The notes: generated by a model not told the origin, from the sequence alone. A stretch of 6,812 nt of DNA from Firmicutes bacterium UBA1535 (GCA_002323775.1 DCPV01000199.1:1-6812), one strand, 5' to 3'; counted from the stretch's first letter, positions 1 through 6,812 are shown. Made by a program: numbers and translations.

Positions 1-2
1 AA

Positions 3-845
3 TTTATTAAACCTATATTAATCAAGCAAGAAAATGAAAGGCTCGGATTGGTTAAACCAGGAGATGGTATAATTTTCTATAATTTTAGATCAGATAGAGC
101 AAGACAATTAACTAGAGCATTTACAGATGATAATTTTGACGGGTTCGAAAGAGAAAATTTAAACGTGAAATTTACATGTATGACAGAATACGATAAAACT
201 ATGAAAAATGTTGAAATTGCGTATATGCCCGAGGAAATAAAGAACTTTTTTGGTGAATACATAAGCCAAAAGGGTTTAAAACAGCTGAGAATTGCGGAAA
301 CAGAAAAATATGCTCATGTTACTTTTTTCTTTAATGGAAGCATTGAAGATCCCTATGAAAATGAGGATAGAATACTAATTCCGTCCCCTCATGTAGCAAC
401 TTATGATCTAAAGCCTGAGATGAGTGCTTTTGAGCTTAAAGATGAGATAATCAAGCAAATAGAAACAGATAAATATGATGTGATGATAATAAACTTTGCA
501 AATCCCGATATGGTTGGACATACAGGAGATTTCGCAGCAACTGTTCAGGCATTGGAGGCAGTTGATAAATGTCTTGGAGAAATTATTAATATTATTATAA
601 AGACAGACGGTGTTGCTGTAATTACAGCAGATCATGGCAACGCAGAGGCTATGGTTGATGAAATCACTTCTTCGCCTATTACTTCTCACACAAGCAATAG
701 AGTACCTTTTATAATAGTTGATAATAATAAAAAGTATAATTTAAGAGAAGATGGTATATTAGCTGATATTGCACCAACCTTACTTGAAATTATGAAAATA
801 GATGTTCCAAAAGAGATGACAGGAAAATCTTTGATTGTACATTAA
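3..845 (+). CDS. gpmI: 2,3-bisphosphoglycerate-independent phosphoglycerate mutase, C-terminal part (5'-truncated by window edge)
   Basis: This cytosolic glycolytic enzyme interconverts 3- and 2-phosphoglycerate using two Mn2+ ions. The frame stays open to base 3, so the gene starts outside the window; the TTG at 48 is internal because family-like residues (FIKP...) precede it. About 280 of roughly 510 residues are visible: the end of the phosphotransferase domain and the C-terminal part of the phosphatase-like domain. Seen residues include the substrate arginines in NFRSDRAR (87-98), the lysine of ETEKYAH (306-308), Asp and His of NPDMVGH (507-509, 519-521), Asp-His of TADHGN (630-635) and the His of TSHTSN (687-689), matching the family's metal and catalytic ligands. 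The nucleophilic serine lies in the missing N-terminal half. Small departures from consensus are FRSDR for FRPDR and TSHTSNRVPF for TAHTTNPVPF. It ends 34 nt before eno with no terminator between, so the two are probably one operon. Confidence 0.96.
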   Translation, partial: FIKPILIKQENERLGLVKPGDGIIFYNFRSDRARQLTRAFTDDNFDGFERENLNVKFTCMTEYDKTMKNVEIAYMPEEIKNFFGEYISQKGLKQLRIAETEKYAHVTFFFNGSIEDPYENEDRILIPSPHVATYDLKPEMSAFELKDEIIKQIETDKYDVMIINFANPDMVGHTGDFAATVQALEAVDKCLGEIINIIIKTDGVAVITADHGNAEAMVDEITSSPITSHTSNRVPFIIVDNNKKYNLREDGILADIAPTLLEIMKIDVPKEMTGKSLIVH

Positions 846-876
846 ATAAATTATATACAAAAAGAAAGGAAGATAA

Positions 877-2172
<1,296 letters not shown>

Positions 2173-2189
2173 AGAAAAATTTTATGTTC

Positions 2190-2231
2190 ATATAATAAAA
2201 GACGACCTATCTAGGTCGTCTTTTATTATAT
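2190..2231. terminator. Bidirectional rho-independent terminator between convergent eno and nhaC-like genes
   Basis: Two perfect 20-bp arms (2190-2209 and 2212-2231) flank a two-base centre. The GC-rich inner part is GACGACCTA/TAGGTCGTC, preceded by ATAAAA and followed by TTTTAT, so a U-rich tail exists in both directions. It sits between the stop codons of eno (+) and the antiporter gene (-) and can end both transcripts. In RNA the tip must open into a larger loop. Confidence 0.92.
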
Positions 2232-2242
2232 CTATAAGTCTT

Positions 2243-3679
2243 TTAAGACTGAGCATTTAACTTTTCTTTATACTCCTCAGAAGAAGGATCATCTTCAAGC
2301 TTCATGATTGTAAACCCAGTAAATCCGGCTATCATTGAAACTATTGGACTTAATAAATTAAAGAAAGCGTACATCCAATATGCACCTGTAGCTACGCCTA
2401 AAAATTTTGACATTGTAGCTCCGCAAGTATTCCAAGGAACTAAAGCTGATGTAACAGTTCCGGAGTCTTCAAGTGCACGTGATAGATTTCGAGGAGCTAA
2501 ACCACGTTTTCTATACTCATCTTTATACATTTTACCAGGAAGTGCTATAGATATATATTGATCTCCTGTTAGGATGTTTATAAATAAACAAGAAACCAAA
2601 GTTACAAATATTAGAGAGCCAGTACTTTTTGCAAAAGCAAGAAGTGTTTCTGCTATACAGCTAAGCATACCAGTTTTTTCTAGTACTCCCCCAAATGTAA
2701 GTGCGCACATTATGAGTAGGATTGTATTCATCATACTCATCATTCCACCACTAGACAACAATTTATCTACCATAGCATGGCCTGTTTCGGATGTTACTCC
2801 ATCCATAAGAACATTAAACGCATCAACTAGATTTGTTTTTTGGAATAAAAGTGCAGCTATAAATCCTAATCCTGTACCAGCTAAAAGACCAGGAATTGCT
2901 GGAATTTTCAAAGCAACCATAGTTATGACTGCTACTGGAACTAATAGAAGTAAAGGATTAATGTTATAATTAGCATTTATTGTATCTAAAATAGAATTTA
3001 GAGAGCTAGTATCAAGCTCCTTGCCAGCAAATTGAAATCCTATTATAGTAAATATTACTAATGTTATACCATATGAAATAGAAGTTGTTTTAAACATATG
3101 CTTAATATGGTCAAACAATGTAGCGCCTGAAACAGCGGGAGCTAGGTTTGTAGTATCGGATAAAGGAGAAAGCTTGTCTCCAAAATATGCTCCAGATATA
3201 ATTGCACCTGCAGCCAATCCTTCTGGTATGCCTAAACCTTTTGCAACGCCTACTAGTGCGATACCAACAGTTCCTGCTGTAGTCCAAGAACTTCCTGTAG
3301 CTAAAGAAACTACGCTACATAAAAGAACAGTAGCAACTAGGAAGAATGTAGGTGATAATATTTTTAAGCCATAGTATATTAGCGTAGGTACTATACCGCT
3401 TACTATCCATGAACCGATTAATGCTCCTATTATTGCAAGTATTAATATAGCTTGCATAGTGCTCATTATTGATTCTATAATACCCTGTTCAATTTCTGAC
3501 CATTTAGAACCTAAAAATACAATTGCCATAGCTGCTGCAATTATTGATCCAATAATAAGTGGAATGTGAATACTTATGTCAAGAACTAAGACTGAGTATG
3601 CTAAGACTGCGATTGTTAAAATAATTGGTATGATTGAAATTAAAAAGGTCGGTTGTTTCTTTTTTTGATTATTATTCAT
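2243..3679 (-). CDS. nhaC: NhaC-family Na+/H+ antiporter
   Basis: This is an integral membrane secondary transporter expected to exchange Na+ for H+ across the cytoplasmic membrane. NhaC relatives such as MleN also couple malate/lactate exchange to Na+/H+, so the exact substrate is open. The 478 residues are mostly hydrophobic with about a dozen membrane segments and a short Lys-rich cytosolic N-terminus (NQKKKQ). Family motifs are visible: GSSWTTAGTVGIA (129-141), GAYFGDKLSPLSDTTNLA (163-180), TGDQYISI (371-378) and LEDSGTVTSALVPWNTCG (403-420). The two Ser/Thr/Asp-rich stretches occupy equivalent places in the two halves, as expected for an inverted repeat fold. The ATG is supported by TGGAGGG at 3687-3693, about 8 nt upstream. 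It runs opposite to all its neighbours, lying between eno and secG, and has its own predicted promoter and leader. The symbol is a family-level assignment. Confidence 0.9.
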   Translation of the reverse strand: MNNNQKKKQPTFLISIIPIILTIAVLAYSVLVLDISIHIPLIIGSIIAAAMAIVFLGSKWSEIEQGIIESIMSTMQAILILAIIGALIGSWIVSGIVPTLIYYGLKILSPTFFLVATVLLCSVVSLATGSSWTTAGTVGIALVGVAKGLGIPEGLAAGAIISGAYFGDKLSPLSDTTNLAPAVSGATLFDHIKHMFKTTSISYGITLVIFTIIGFQFAGKELDTSSLNSILDTINANYNINPLLLLVPVAVITMVALKIPAIPGLLAGTGLGFIAALLFQKTNLVDAFNVLMDGVTSETGHAMVDKLLSSGGMMSMMNTILLIMCALTFGGVLEKTGMLSCIAETLLAFAKSTGSLIFVTLVSCLFINILTGDQYISIALPGKMYKDEYRKRGLAPRNLSRALEDSGTVTSALVPWNTCGATMSKFLGVATGAYWMYAFFNLLSPIVSMIAGFTGFTIMKLEDDPSSEEYKEKLNAQS

Positions 3680-3720
3680 TTGCTATCCCTCCATTTGTTC
3701 TGTTAATTTTACATTTTTAT

Positions 3721-3759
3721 TCATAATATAAAAAAATGGCCAAAATTTTCATATTATGA
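3721..3759 (-). promoter_or_regulatory. Inverted repeat in the leader of the nhaC-like gene
   Basis: Perfect 9-bp arms TCATAATAT (3721-3729) and ATATTATGA (3751-3759) enclose 21 bases. Inside, AAAAT (3733-3737) can pair with ATTTT (3745-3749). In the predicted antiporter mRNA this forms a weak, AT-rich hairpin about 28 nt upstream of the ribosome-binding site. It lacks a GC-rich stem or a clean U-tail, so a terminator role is doubtful. It may instead be a protein-binding dyad. Confidence 0.45.
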
Positions 3760-3761
3760 TA

Positions 3762-3782
3762 ATACGAATCGTATGCTAGCAT
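3762..3782. promoter_or_regulatory. Overlapping operator-like palindromes
   Basis: ATACGA-A-TCGTAT (3762-3774) overlaps by two bases the perfect 10-mer ATGCTAGCAT (3773-3782). Both lie just downstream of the predicted transcription start of the antiporter gene, a usual place for repressor binding. The second cannot form a stable hairpin, which favours a DNA-level operator. No known regulator motif is recognised. Confidence 0.4.
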
Positions 3783-3795
3783 AAAAACGTTTTCG
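3782..3795. promoter_or_regulatory. cre-like site at the nhaC-like promoter
   Basis: TAAAAACGTTTTCG matches 12 of 14 positions of the B. subtilis cre consensus TGWAANCGNTNWCA, on either strand, and contains the perfect palindrome AAAACGTTTT (3784-3793). It lies immediately downstream of the predicted start of transcription (about 3796, minus strand), where binding of CcpA or another LacI-family protein would block transcription. Functional binding is inferred, not shown. Confidence 0.45.
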
Positions 3796-3802
3796 TTTTA
3801 CT

Positions 3803-3831
3803 ATTTTATCATAAAAAAATATCCTTGTAAA
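3803..3831 (-). promoter_or_regulatory. Predicted sigma-A promoter of the nhaC-like gene
   Basis: On the minus strand, TTTACA (-35, 3826-3831) and TAAAAT (-10, 3803-3808) each match five of six consensus bases and are 17 bases apart. Transcription would start near 3796, giving a leader of about 117 nt filled with dyads. Confidence 0.65.
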
Positions 3832-3852
3832 CAAAAAAATATGTGATGTATG

Positions 3853-3884
3853 ATATATTTATGTAATTCATTACATAAATATAT
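3853..3884. repeat. Long perfect palindrome in the divergent region
   Basis: Arms of 14 bp (3853-3866 and 3871-3884) are perfectly complementary around TTCA; one more T-A pair is possible at the centre. The arm reads ATATATTTATGTAA. It lies about 20 bases upstream of the antiporter -35 and about 100 bases upstream of the secG -35. It is a candidate operator or a cruciform-prone element, but too AT-rich and too poorly placed for a terminator of either gene. Confidence 0.6.
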
Positions 3885-3914
3885 GTGTTTTTATTCATTT
3901 TTCAGCAAAAAAAG

Positions 3915-3956
3915 AAATAATTATTTATTCGTAAAATAGTATTAAAAATAATTATT
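3915..3956. repeat. Two AAATAATTATT direct repeats upstream of secG
   Basis: The 11-mer AAATAATTATT occurs at 3915-3925 and 3946-3956, 31 bases apart or about three helical turns. Each includes the palindrome AATAATTATT. They lie 31-72 bases upstream of the secG -35 and could be an upstream A/T element or an activator site. Chance similarity is possible in such AT-rich DNA. Confidence 0.3.
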
Positions 3957-3986
3957 CTATTTATTTAAAATAAATTTAATATCTTG

Positions 3987-4015
3987 TTGATTTTATATAT
4001 ACTCTATGATATAAT
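3987..4015 (+). promoter_or_regulatory. Predicted strong sigma-A promoter of secG (extended -10)
   Basis: TTGATT (3987-3992) and a perfect TATAAT (4010-4015) are separated by 17 bases, and TGA directly before the -10 gives an extended -10 element. Transcription would start near 4022, leaving a leader of about 90 nt before secG. Confidence 0.75.
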
Positions 4016-4033
4016 TCATATGTTAAAAAGATA

Positions 4034-4095
4034 TATAGCATTTGAAAACGCTATAATGCTAATCTTTGATTAGCATAAACACTTATACAATAAGT
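4034..4095 (+). promoter_or_regulatory. Three tandem hairpins in the secG leader
   Basis: The predicted leader contains three successive stem-loops. The first is TATAGC/GCTATA (4034-4039 with 4050-4055). The second is ATGCTAATC/GATTAGCAT with a three-base loop (4056-4064, 4068-4076). The third is ACTTAT/ATAAGT with loop ACA (4081-4086, 4090-4095), which ends one base before the Shine-Dalgarno sequence. They could affect translation start or mRNA stability. I do not recognise a riboswitch class. Confidence 0.5.
4043..4056 (+). promoter_or_regulatory. cre-like site in the secG leader
   Basis: TGAAAACGCTATAA matches 13 of 14 positions of TGWAANCGNTNWCA, failing only at the penultimate C. It lies about 20 bases downstream of the predicted start of transcription and holds the only CG in the leader. 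Its position would suit roadblock repression by CcpA or a related LacI-family protein. It overlaps the right arm of the first leader hairpin. Confidence 0.45.
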
Positions 4096-4112
4096 TAGGA
4101 GGTGGCAGGTAT

Positions 4113-4343
4113 ATGAAAATAGCAATTATGATATTATTGATTCTTGCTAGTTTGGTTTTAATTGCCAGTATATTATTACAATCAGGTAAAGAGGCTGGAA
4201 TGTCAGGTAGCATAGCTGGTGGCGCAGAATCAATATGGGGAAAAAATAAAGGTAGAAGCTTTGAAGGTAAATTGGAAAAGGCTACAACTATATCAGCAAT
4301 AATATTTGTTGTGGCATCGTTGATACTAGTGGCAATTCAATAA
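4113..4343 (+). CDS. secG: Preprotein translocase subunit SecG
   Basis: SecG is the small accessory subunit of the SecYEG channel in the cytoplasmic membrane and aids SecA-driven export. The 76-residue protein has the usual size and layout: a first membrane helix at about 3-22, the conserved cytoplasmic stretch LLQSGKEAGMSGSIAGGAE (21-39), a basic linker (GKNKGRSFEGK) and a second helix at about 57-75. The start is fixed by AGGAGGTG at 4097-4104, a full anti-Shine-Dalgarno match. In many Firmicutes secG follows eno and precedes rnr and smpB. Here an inverted antiporter gene separates it from eno, and hppA follows. A predicted own promoter, a structured leader and a downstream hairpin suggest a single-gene transcript. 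Confidence 0.97.
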   Translation: MKIAIMILLILASLVLIASILLQSGKEAGMSGSIAGGAESIWGKNKGRSFEGKLEKATTISAIIFVVASLILVAIQ

Positions 4344-4353
4344 TCTTGGATTA

Positions 4354-4392
4354 AAAAAAGAGGAGAGAACATCTGGTTTTTTCATCTTTTTT
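4354..4392 (+). terminator. Probable rho-independent terminator of secG
   Basis: AAAAAAGA (4354-4361) pairs with TCTTTTTT (4385-4392). Inside, GAGAGAAC (4363-4370) pairs with GTTTTTTC (4376-4383), using two G-U pairs and leaving loop ATCTG. The stem is long but AT-rich, and its 3' arm supplies the U-run. It starts 11 bases after the secG stop. Read-through into hppA cannot be excluded. Confidence 0.6.
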
Positions 4393-4411
4393 AATTATAG
4401 GACATAAATAT

Positions 4412-4441
4412 ATGATATATTATATATAATTATGATATACT
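4412..4441 (+). promoter_or_regulatory. Possible hppA promoter (extended -10)
   Basis: TGA-TATACT (-10 at 4436-4441) has an extended -10 and sits 18 bases after ATGATA (4412-4417), which matches four of six -35 bases. The start would be near 4448. TGA-TATATT at 4413-4421 is an alternative -10, and TATAAT at 4425-4430 lacks a good -35. The stretch 4405-4450 is a near-pure AT tract with repeated TATGAT, so the exact promoter is uncertain. Confidence 0.4.
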
Positions 4442-4462
4442 ATATATGATGTTTATTAATAA

Positions 4463-4476
4463 TAAAAACGATTTTA
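4463..4476 (+). promoter_or_regulatory. cre-like site in the hppA leader
   Basis: TAAAAACGATTTTA matches 12 of 14 positions of TGWAANCGNTNWCA, differing at positions 2 and 13. It contains the only CG dinucleotide in the 200-base gap between secG and hppA. It lies about 15 bases downstream of the possible transcription start, comparable to the secG site. A regulatory role is inferred. Confidence 0.35.
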
Positions 4477-4477
4477 A

Positions 4478-4495
4478 TTTGATATTGAAATCAAA
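4478..4495 (+). promoter_or_regulatory. Small hairpin in the hppA leader
   Basis: TTTGAT (4478-4483) and ATCAAA (4490-4495) form a 6-bp stem around ATTGAA. An alternative pairing is GATTT (4470-4474) with AAATC (4488-4492). The stem is weak and lies about 30 bases upstream of the ribosome-binding site, with no recognised riboswitch class. Confidence 0.25.
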
Positions 4496-4543
4496 AACTT
4501 TCAGATTAAAAAAATTAATTAACTTTTGGAGGAACTTTTTTAA

Positions 4544-6556
4544 ATGGATTCTTTACTTATTATAGCTCCTATTGCGGGAGTTGTAGCGCTATTATATGCG
4601 TTTTTCAAGGCATCTACTATTAACAAGGTTGATGCTGGAAATGATAGAATGAAAGAGATAGCTTCTTATATTCAAGAGGGAGCTATGGCATTTCTATCAA
4701 GAGAATACAAAACATTAATCACTTTTGTAGTAGTTATATTTTCGATTCTTTTCTTTGCAACAAATTGGCAAACAGCAGTAAGTTATTTGCTGGGTTCACT
4801 TTTCTCAATATTAGCAGGATATTTTGGGATGAGAGTTGCTACAAAGGCAAATGTTAGAACAACAAATGCTGCAAGAGAATCTGGAATGAACAAAGCTTTA
4901 AATGTAGCATTCTCTGGCGGAACAGTTATGGGAATGATAGTTGTTGGCTTTGGTTTGTTCGGAGCAGGACTTCTTTGGATGATTTTCAAGGAGGATCCAA
5001 ATGCGGCAAATTATTTGACAGGCTTTAGCTTTGGTGCATCATTTGTTGCTTTATTTGCACGTGTTGGCGGCGGTATATATACTAAAGCTGCAGACGTTGG
5101 AGCTGACCTTGTTGGTAAGGTTGAAGCCGGCATACCAGAGGATGACCCAAGAAACCCAGCTGTTATTGCAGACAATGTTGGAGATAATGTTGGAGACGTT
5201 GCAGGTATGGGCGCAGACTTGTTAGAATCTTATATAGGAGCTATTATTTCATCAATAACATTAGGAGCTGTTGCTTATGCTGATGGAAAAGGAATTTTAT
5301 TTTCGTTTTTAGTTTCATCAGTAGGGATACTTGCATCAATAGTTGGAACTATGTTTGTTAGAGGTAAGGAAGGTGGAAATCCTCAAAAAGCTTTAGATAT
5401 GGGAACATATGCAAGCTCTGTTGTGGTAATTATTGCTTCATTCTTTTTGAGTAAATACATATTGAGTGATTTAAAACCATTCTATGCAATAGTCATAGGA
5501 CTTTTAGTTGGAATCATAATTGCAAAAATTACAGAGTACTATACTTCTGGAGATTATAATCCTGTTAAGAGTATAGCAAAGCAATCAGAAACAGGACCTG
5601 CAACTACAATAATTAGCGGATTGTCAGTAGGTATGCAGTCTACAGCATATCCTGTCATTGTTTTAGCAATTGGGATTATAGCTGCTTATTCATTTGGTGG
5701 CGGATTGTTTGGTATAGCACTTGCTGCGGTTGGAATGCTTTCAACAACAGGTATGACAGTAGCAGTTGATGCTTATGGTCCAATATCTGACAATGCCGGT
5801 GGTATAGCAGAGATGTGTGAATTACCTCATGGAGTTAGAGAAATCACAGATAAGCTTGACTCTGTTGGAAACACAACAGCGGCTATTGGAAAAGGATTTG
5901 CAATAGGTTCAGCGGCTTTAACAGCTCTTGCACTATTTGCTTCATATATTCAGGTTGTAGGAATTACAAGTATTAGCTTAACAGATCCAAAGGTTATAGC
6001 AGGAGTATTTATAGGAGCGATGTTGCCATTCTTATTCTCAGCTTTGACGATGAGTGCAGTAGGTAAAGCTGCATTTTCGATGATTGAGGAGGTAAGAAGA
6101 CAGTTTAGAGAATACCCTGGAATTATGCAGGGCACTGAAAAACCAGATTATGCTAAGTGTGTTGATATAAGTACATCTTCATCTTTAAAAGAGATGATAG
6201 TGCCAGGACTTTTAGCTGTTTTAGTACCATTGTCAGTAGGTTTCTTGCTTGGAACAGAGGCGTTGGGAGGATTATTAGCAGGTGGATTAGTTACAGGTGT
6301 CTTGATGGCTATAATGATGTCAAATGCAGGTGGAGCTTGGGATAATGCTAAAAAATACATTGAATCAGGCACTCATGGTGGAAAAGGCAGCGAAGCTCAT
6401 AAAGCAGCAGTTGTTGGAGATACAGTTGGAGACCCATTCAAGGATACTTCAGGACCTTCAATCAACATTCTAATCAAGCTAATGACTGTAGTTGCACTGG
6501 TGTTTGGACCAATTATAGCACAATACGGCGGAATTTTATTAGGCATTTTAAAATAA
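4544..6556 (+). CDS. hppA: Membrane-bound pyrophosphatase, K+-dependent type, probably Na+-translocating
   Basis: This integral membrane pump hydrolyses PPi and moves Na+ and/or H+ out of the cell. The 670 residues and about 16 membrane segments fit the family. PPi/Mg2+ motifs are intact: [11 protein letters not shown] (184-194), DNVGDNVGD (210-218), SDNAGG (415-420), [14 protein letters not shown] (594-607) and [15 protein letters not shown] (625-639). The [10 protein letters not shown] segment (442-451) has Ala446 and Gly449 where K+-independent enzymes have Lys and Thr, so K+ dependence is predicted from work on the Carboxydothermus enzyme. Glu228 in ADLLESY matches the gate glutamate of Na+-pumping PPases such as that of Thermotoga maritima. 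Some dual Na+/H+ and bacterial H+ lineages share this, so ion choice is an inference. The start is supported by GGAGGAA at 4528-4534. It is a separate unit between two terminators and is not in an operon with secG. Confidence 0.96.
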   Translation: MDSLLIIAPIAGVVALLYAFFKASTINKVDAGNDRMKEIASYIQEGAMAFLSREYKTLITFVVVIFSILFFATNWQTAVSYLLGSLFSILAGYFGMRVATKANVRTTNAARESGMNKALNVAFSGGTVMGMIVVGFGLFGAGLLWMIFKEDPNAANYLTGFSFGASFVALFARVGGGIYTKAADVGADLVGKVEAGIPEDDPRNPAVIADNVGDNVGDVAGMGADLLESYIGAIISSITLGAVAYADGKGILFSFLVSSVGILASIVGTMFVRGKEGGNPQKALDMGTYASSVVVIIASFFLSKYILSDLKPFYAIVIGLLVGIIIAKITEYYTSGDYNPVKSIAKQSETGPATTIISGLSVGMQSTAYPVIVLAIGIIAAYSFGGGLFGIALAAVGMLSTTGMTVAVDAYGPISDNAGGIAEMCELPHGVREITDKLDSVGNTTAAIGKGFAIGSAALTALALFASYIQVVGITSISLTDPKVIAGVFIGAMLPFLFSALTMSAVGKAAFSMIEEVRRQFREYPGIMQGTEKPDYAKCVDISTSSSLKEMIVPGLLAVLVPLSVGFLLGTEALGGLLAGGLVTGVLMAIMMSNAGGAWDNAKKYIESGTHGGKGSEAHKAAVVGDTVGDPFKDTSGPSINILIKLMTVVALVFGPIIAQYGGILLGILK

Positions 6557-6578
6557 ATAATTTTTAGAAATTAAATGA

Positions 6579-6616
6579 GGCAGAAGAAGCTATGAAAGGC
6601 TTCTTCTGCTATTTTA
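6579..6616 (+). terminator. Rho-independent terminator of hppA
   Basis: Perfect 11-bp arms GCAGAAGAAGC (6580-6590) and GCTTCTTCTGC (6599-6609) flank the loop TATGAAAG. A further G-T pair closes the base, and TATTTTAT follows. It lies 22 bases after the hppA stop. Confidence 0.9.
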
Positions 6617-6812
6617 TATAATCTTTAAAAATATAAAATTACTGAGCTTTTTGTGAAAATCTAAAGGTTTCGGTTTTTTTGTTTCATTTTTTGCTGCCTT
6701 GCATATAATGTAGTGTTGCATTCGGGATTAATATTGATAAAATTTATAAACTCTATACATATTTATTATATCTTTTTGCTAGATTTTAAATATGTATTTA
6801 TTTTTAAAATGG
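6617..6812. other. Gene-free AT-rich right flank
   Basis: No credible coding frame with a ribosome-binding site is visible on either strand. A TATAAT at 6704-6709 has only a poor -35 (GTTTCA, 6681-6686), and TTGATA at 6734-6739 lacks a properly spaced -10. ATTTTAAA (6783-6790) and TTTAAAAT (6803-6810) form an AT-only inverted repeat of low significance. It may be the upstream region of a gene beyond the window. Confidence 0.6.

Larger units (their letters stand above)
3680..4112. other. Divergent intergenic regulatory region between nhaC-like gene and secG
   Basis: These 433 bases are extremely AT-rich, have stops in all frames and hold no credible gene or structural RNA gene. They contain the leftward promoter and dyad-rich leader of the antiporter gene, a central long palindrome (3853-3884), two AAATAATTATT direct repeats, and the rightward promoter and leader of secG. 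CG dinucleotides are rare here and fall mostly inside the dyads and cre-like sites. Confidence 0.85.

Noticed and set aside
48..50. TTG as the start codon of the first gene
   Set aside because: The frame is open to base 3 and the upstream residues fit GpmI, so the gene simply begins outside the window.
2304..3374. Plus-strand frames opposite the antiporter gene
   Set aside because: They are antisense shadows of a well-conserved membrane protein and have no family resemblance or Shine-Dalgarno support.
3721..3759. Transcription attenuator ahead of the antiporter gene
   Set aside because: The stem is purely AT, has a large loop and lacks a clean U-run after the 3' arm, so it is kept only as a dyad.
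3680..4112. A known riboswitch, T-box or small RNA gene in the large intergenic region
   Set aside because: The symmetric elements are short and AT-rich, and I recognise no conserved class core; a covariance-model search would be needed to claim one.
4405..4450. TATGAT repeats as a CRISPR-like or tandem array
   Set aside because: Copies are only 6-12 bases, unevenly spaced, and explained by overlapping -10-like AT promoter sequence.
5031..5225. 64-codon plus-strand frame inside hppA
   Set aside because: It is out of frame with the highly conserved PPi-binding motifs, has no ribosome-binding site, and its composition (Leu/Gln/Thr-rich) is a by-product of the true frame.
6617..6812. Start of another gene at the right edge
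   Set aside because: The ATG near 6808 has no Shine-Dalgarno sequence and too little downstream sequence remains to judge it.

Overview
The window is AT-rich DNA with strong Shine-Dalgarno sites, a gpmI-eno-secG order and a membrane pyrophosphatase. Together these suggest a low-GC anaerobic Firmicute of the Clostridia (Peptostreptococcaceae/Tissierellia-like). The assignment rests on gene content and order only; I cannot name the species.

Layout. Bases 3-845 hold the 3' part of gpmI (cofactor-independent phosphoglycerate mutase), cut by the left edge. It is followed 34 nt later by complete eno (enolase, 880-2172), so two consecutive lower-glycolysis enzymes are co-transcribed. A near-ideal 42-bp bidirectional terminator (2190-2231) separates eno from a convergent NhaC-family Na+/H+ antiporter gene on the minus strand (2243-3679). 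A 433-bp gene-free region (3680-4112) then carries divergent promoters for the antiporter (leftward) and for secG (rightward), plus many dyads. secG (4113-4343) encodes the small SecYEG subunit. After a probable terminator and a second regulatory gap comes hppA (4544-6556), a complete K+-dependent type membrane pyrophosphatase whose ion-gate glutamate position fits a Na+ pump. A strong terminator (6579-6616) closes it, and the last ~200 bases show no gene.

How the genes fit together. gpmI and eno convert 3-phosphoglycerate to phosphoenolpyruvate. The antiporter and the pyrophosphatase both move Na+ and/or H+ across the membrane, the latter using PPi from biosynthesis, so they could cooperate in maintaining ion gradients in a fermenting cell. 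SecG supports insertion and export of proteins. The usual clostridial neighbours after secG (rnr, smpB) are not here, and the antiporter gene interrupts the common eno-secG adjacency.

The most interesting signal is regulatory. Each of the three genes nhaC-like, secG and hppA has one AAACG-centred, cre-like 14-mer just downstream of its predicted transcription start (12-13 of 14 matches to the B. subtilis cre consensus). This suggests shared CcpA-type or other LacI-family control. All genes belong to known families; I see no new protein system, mobile element, CRISPR array or RNA gene.
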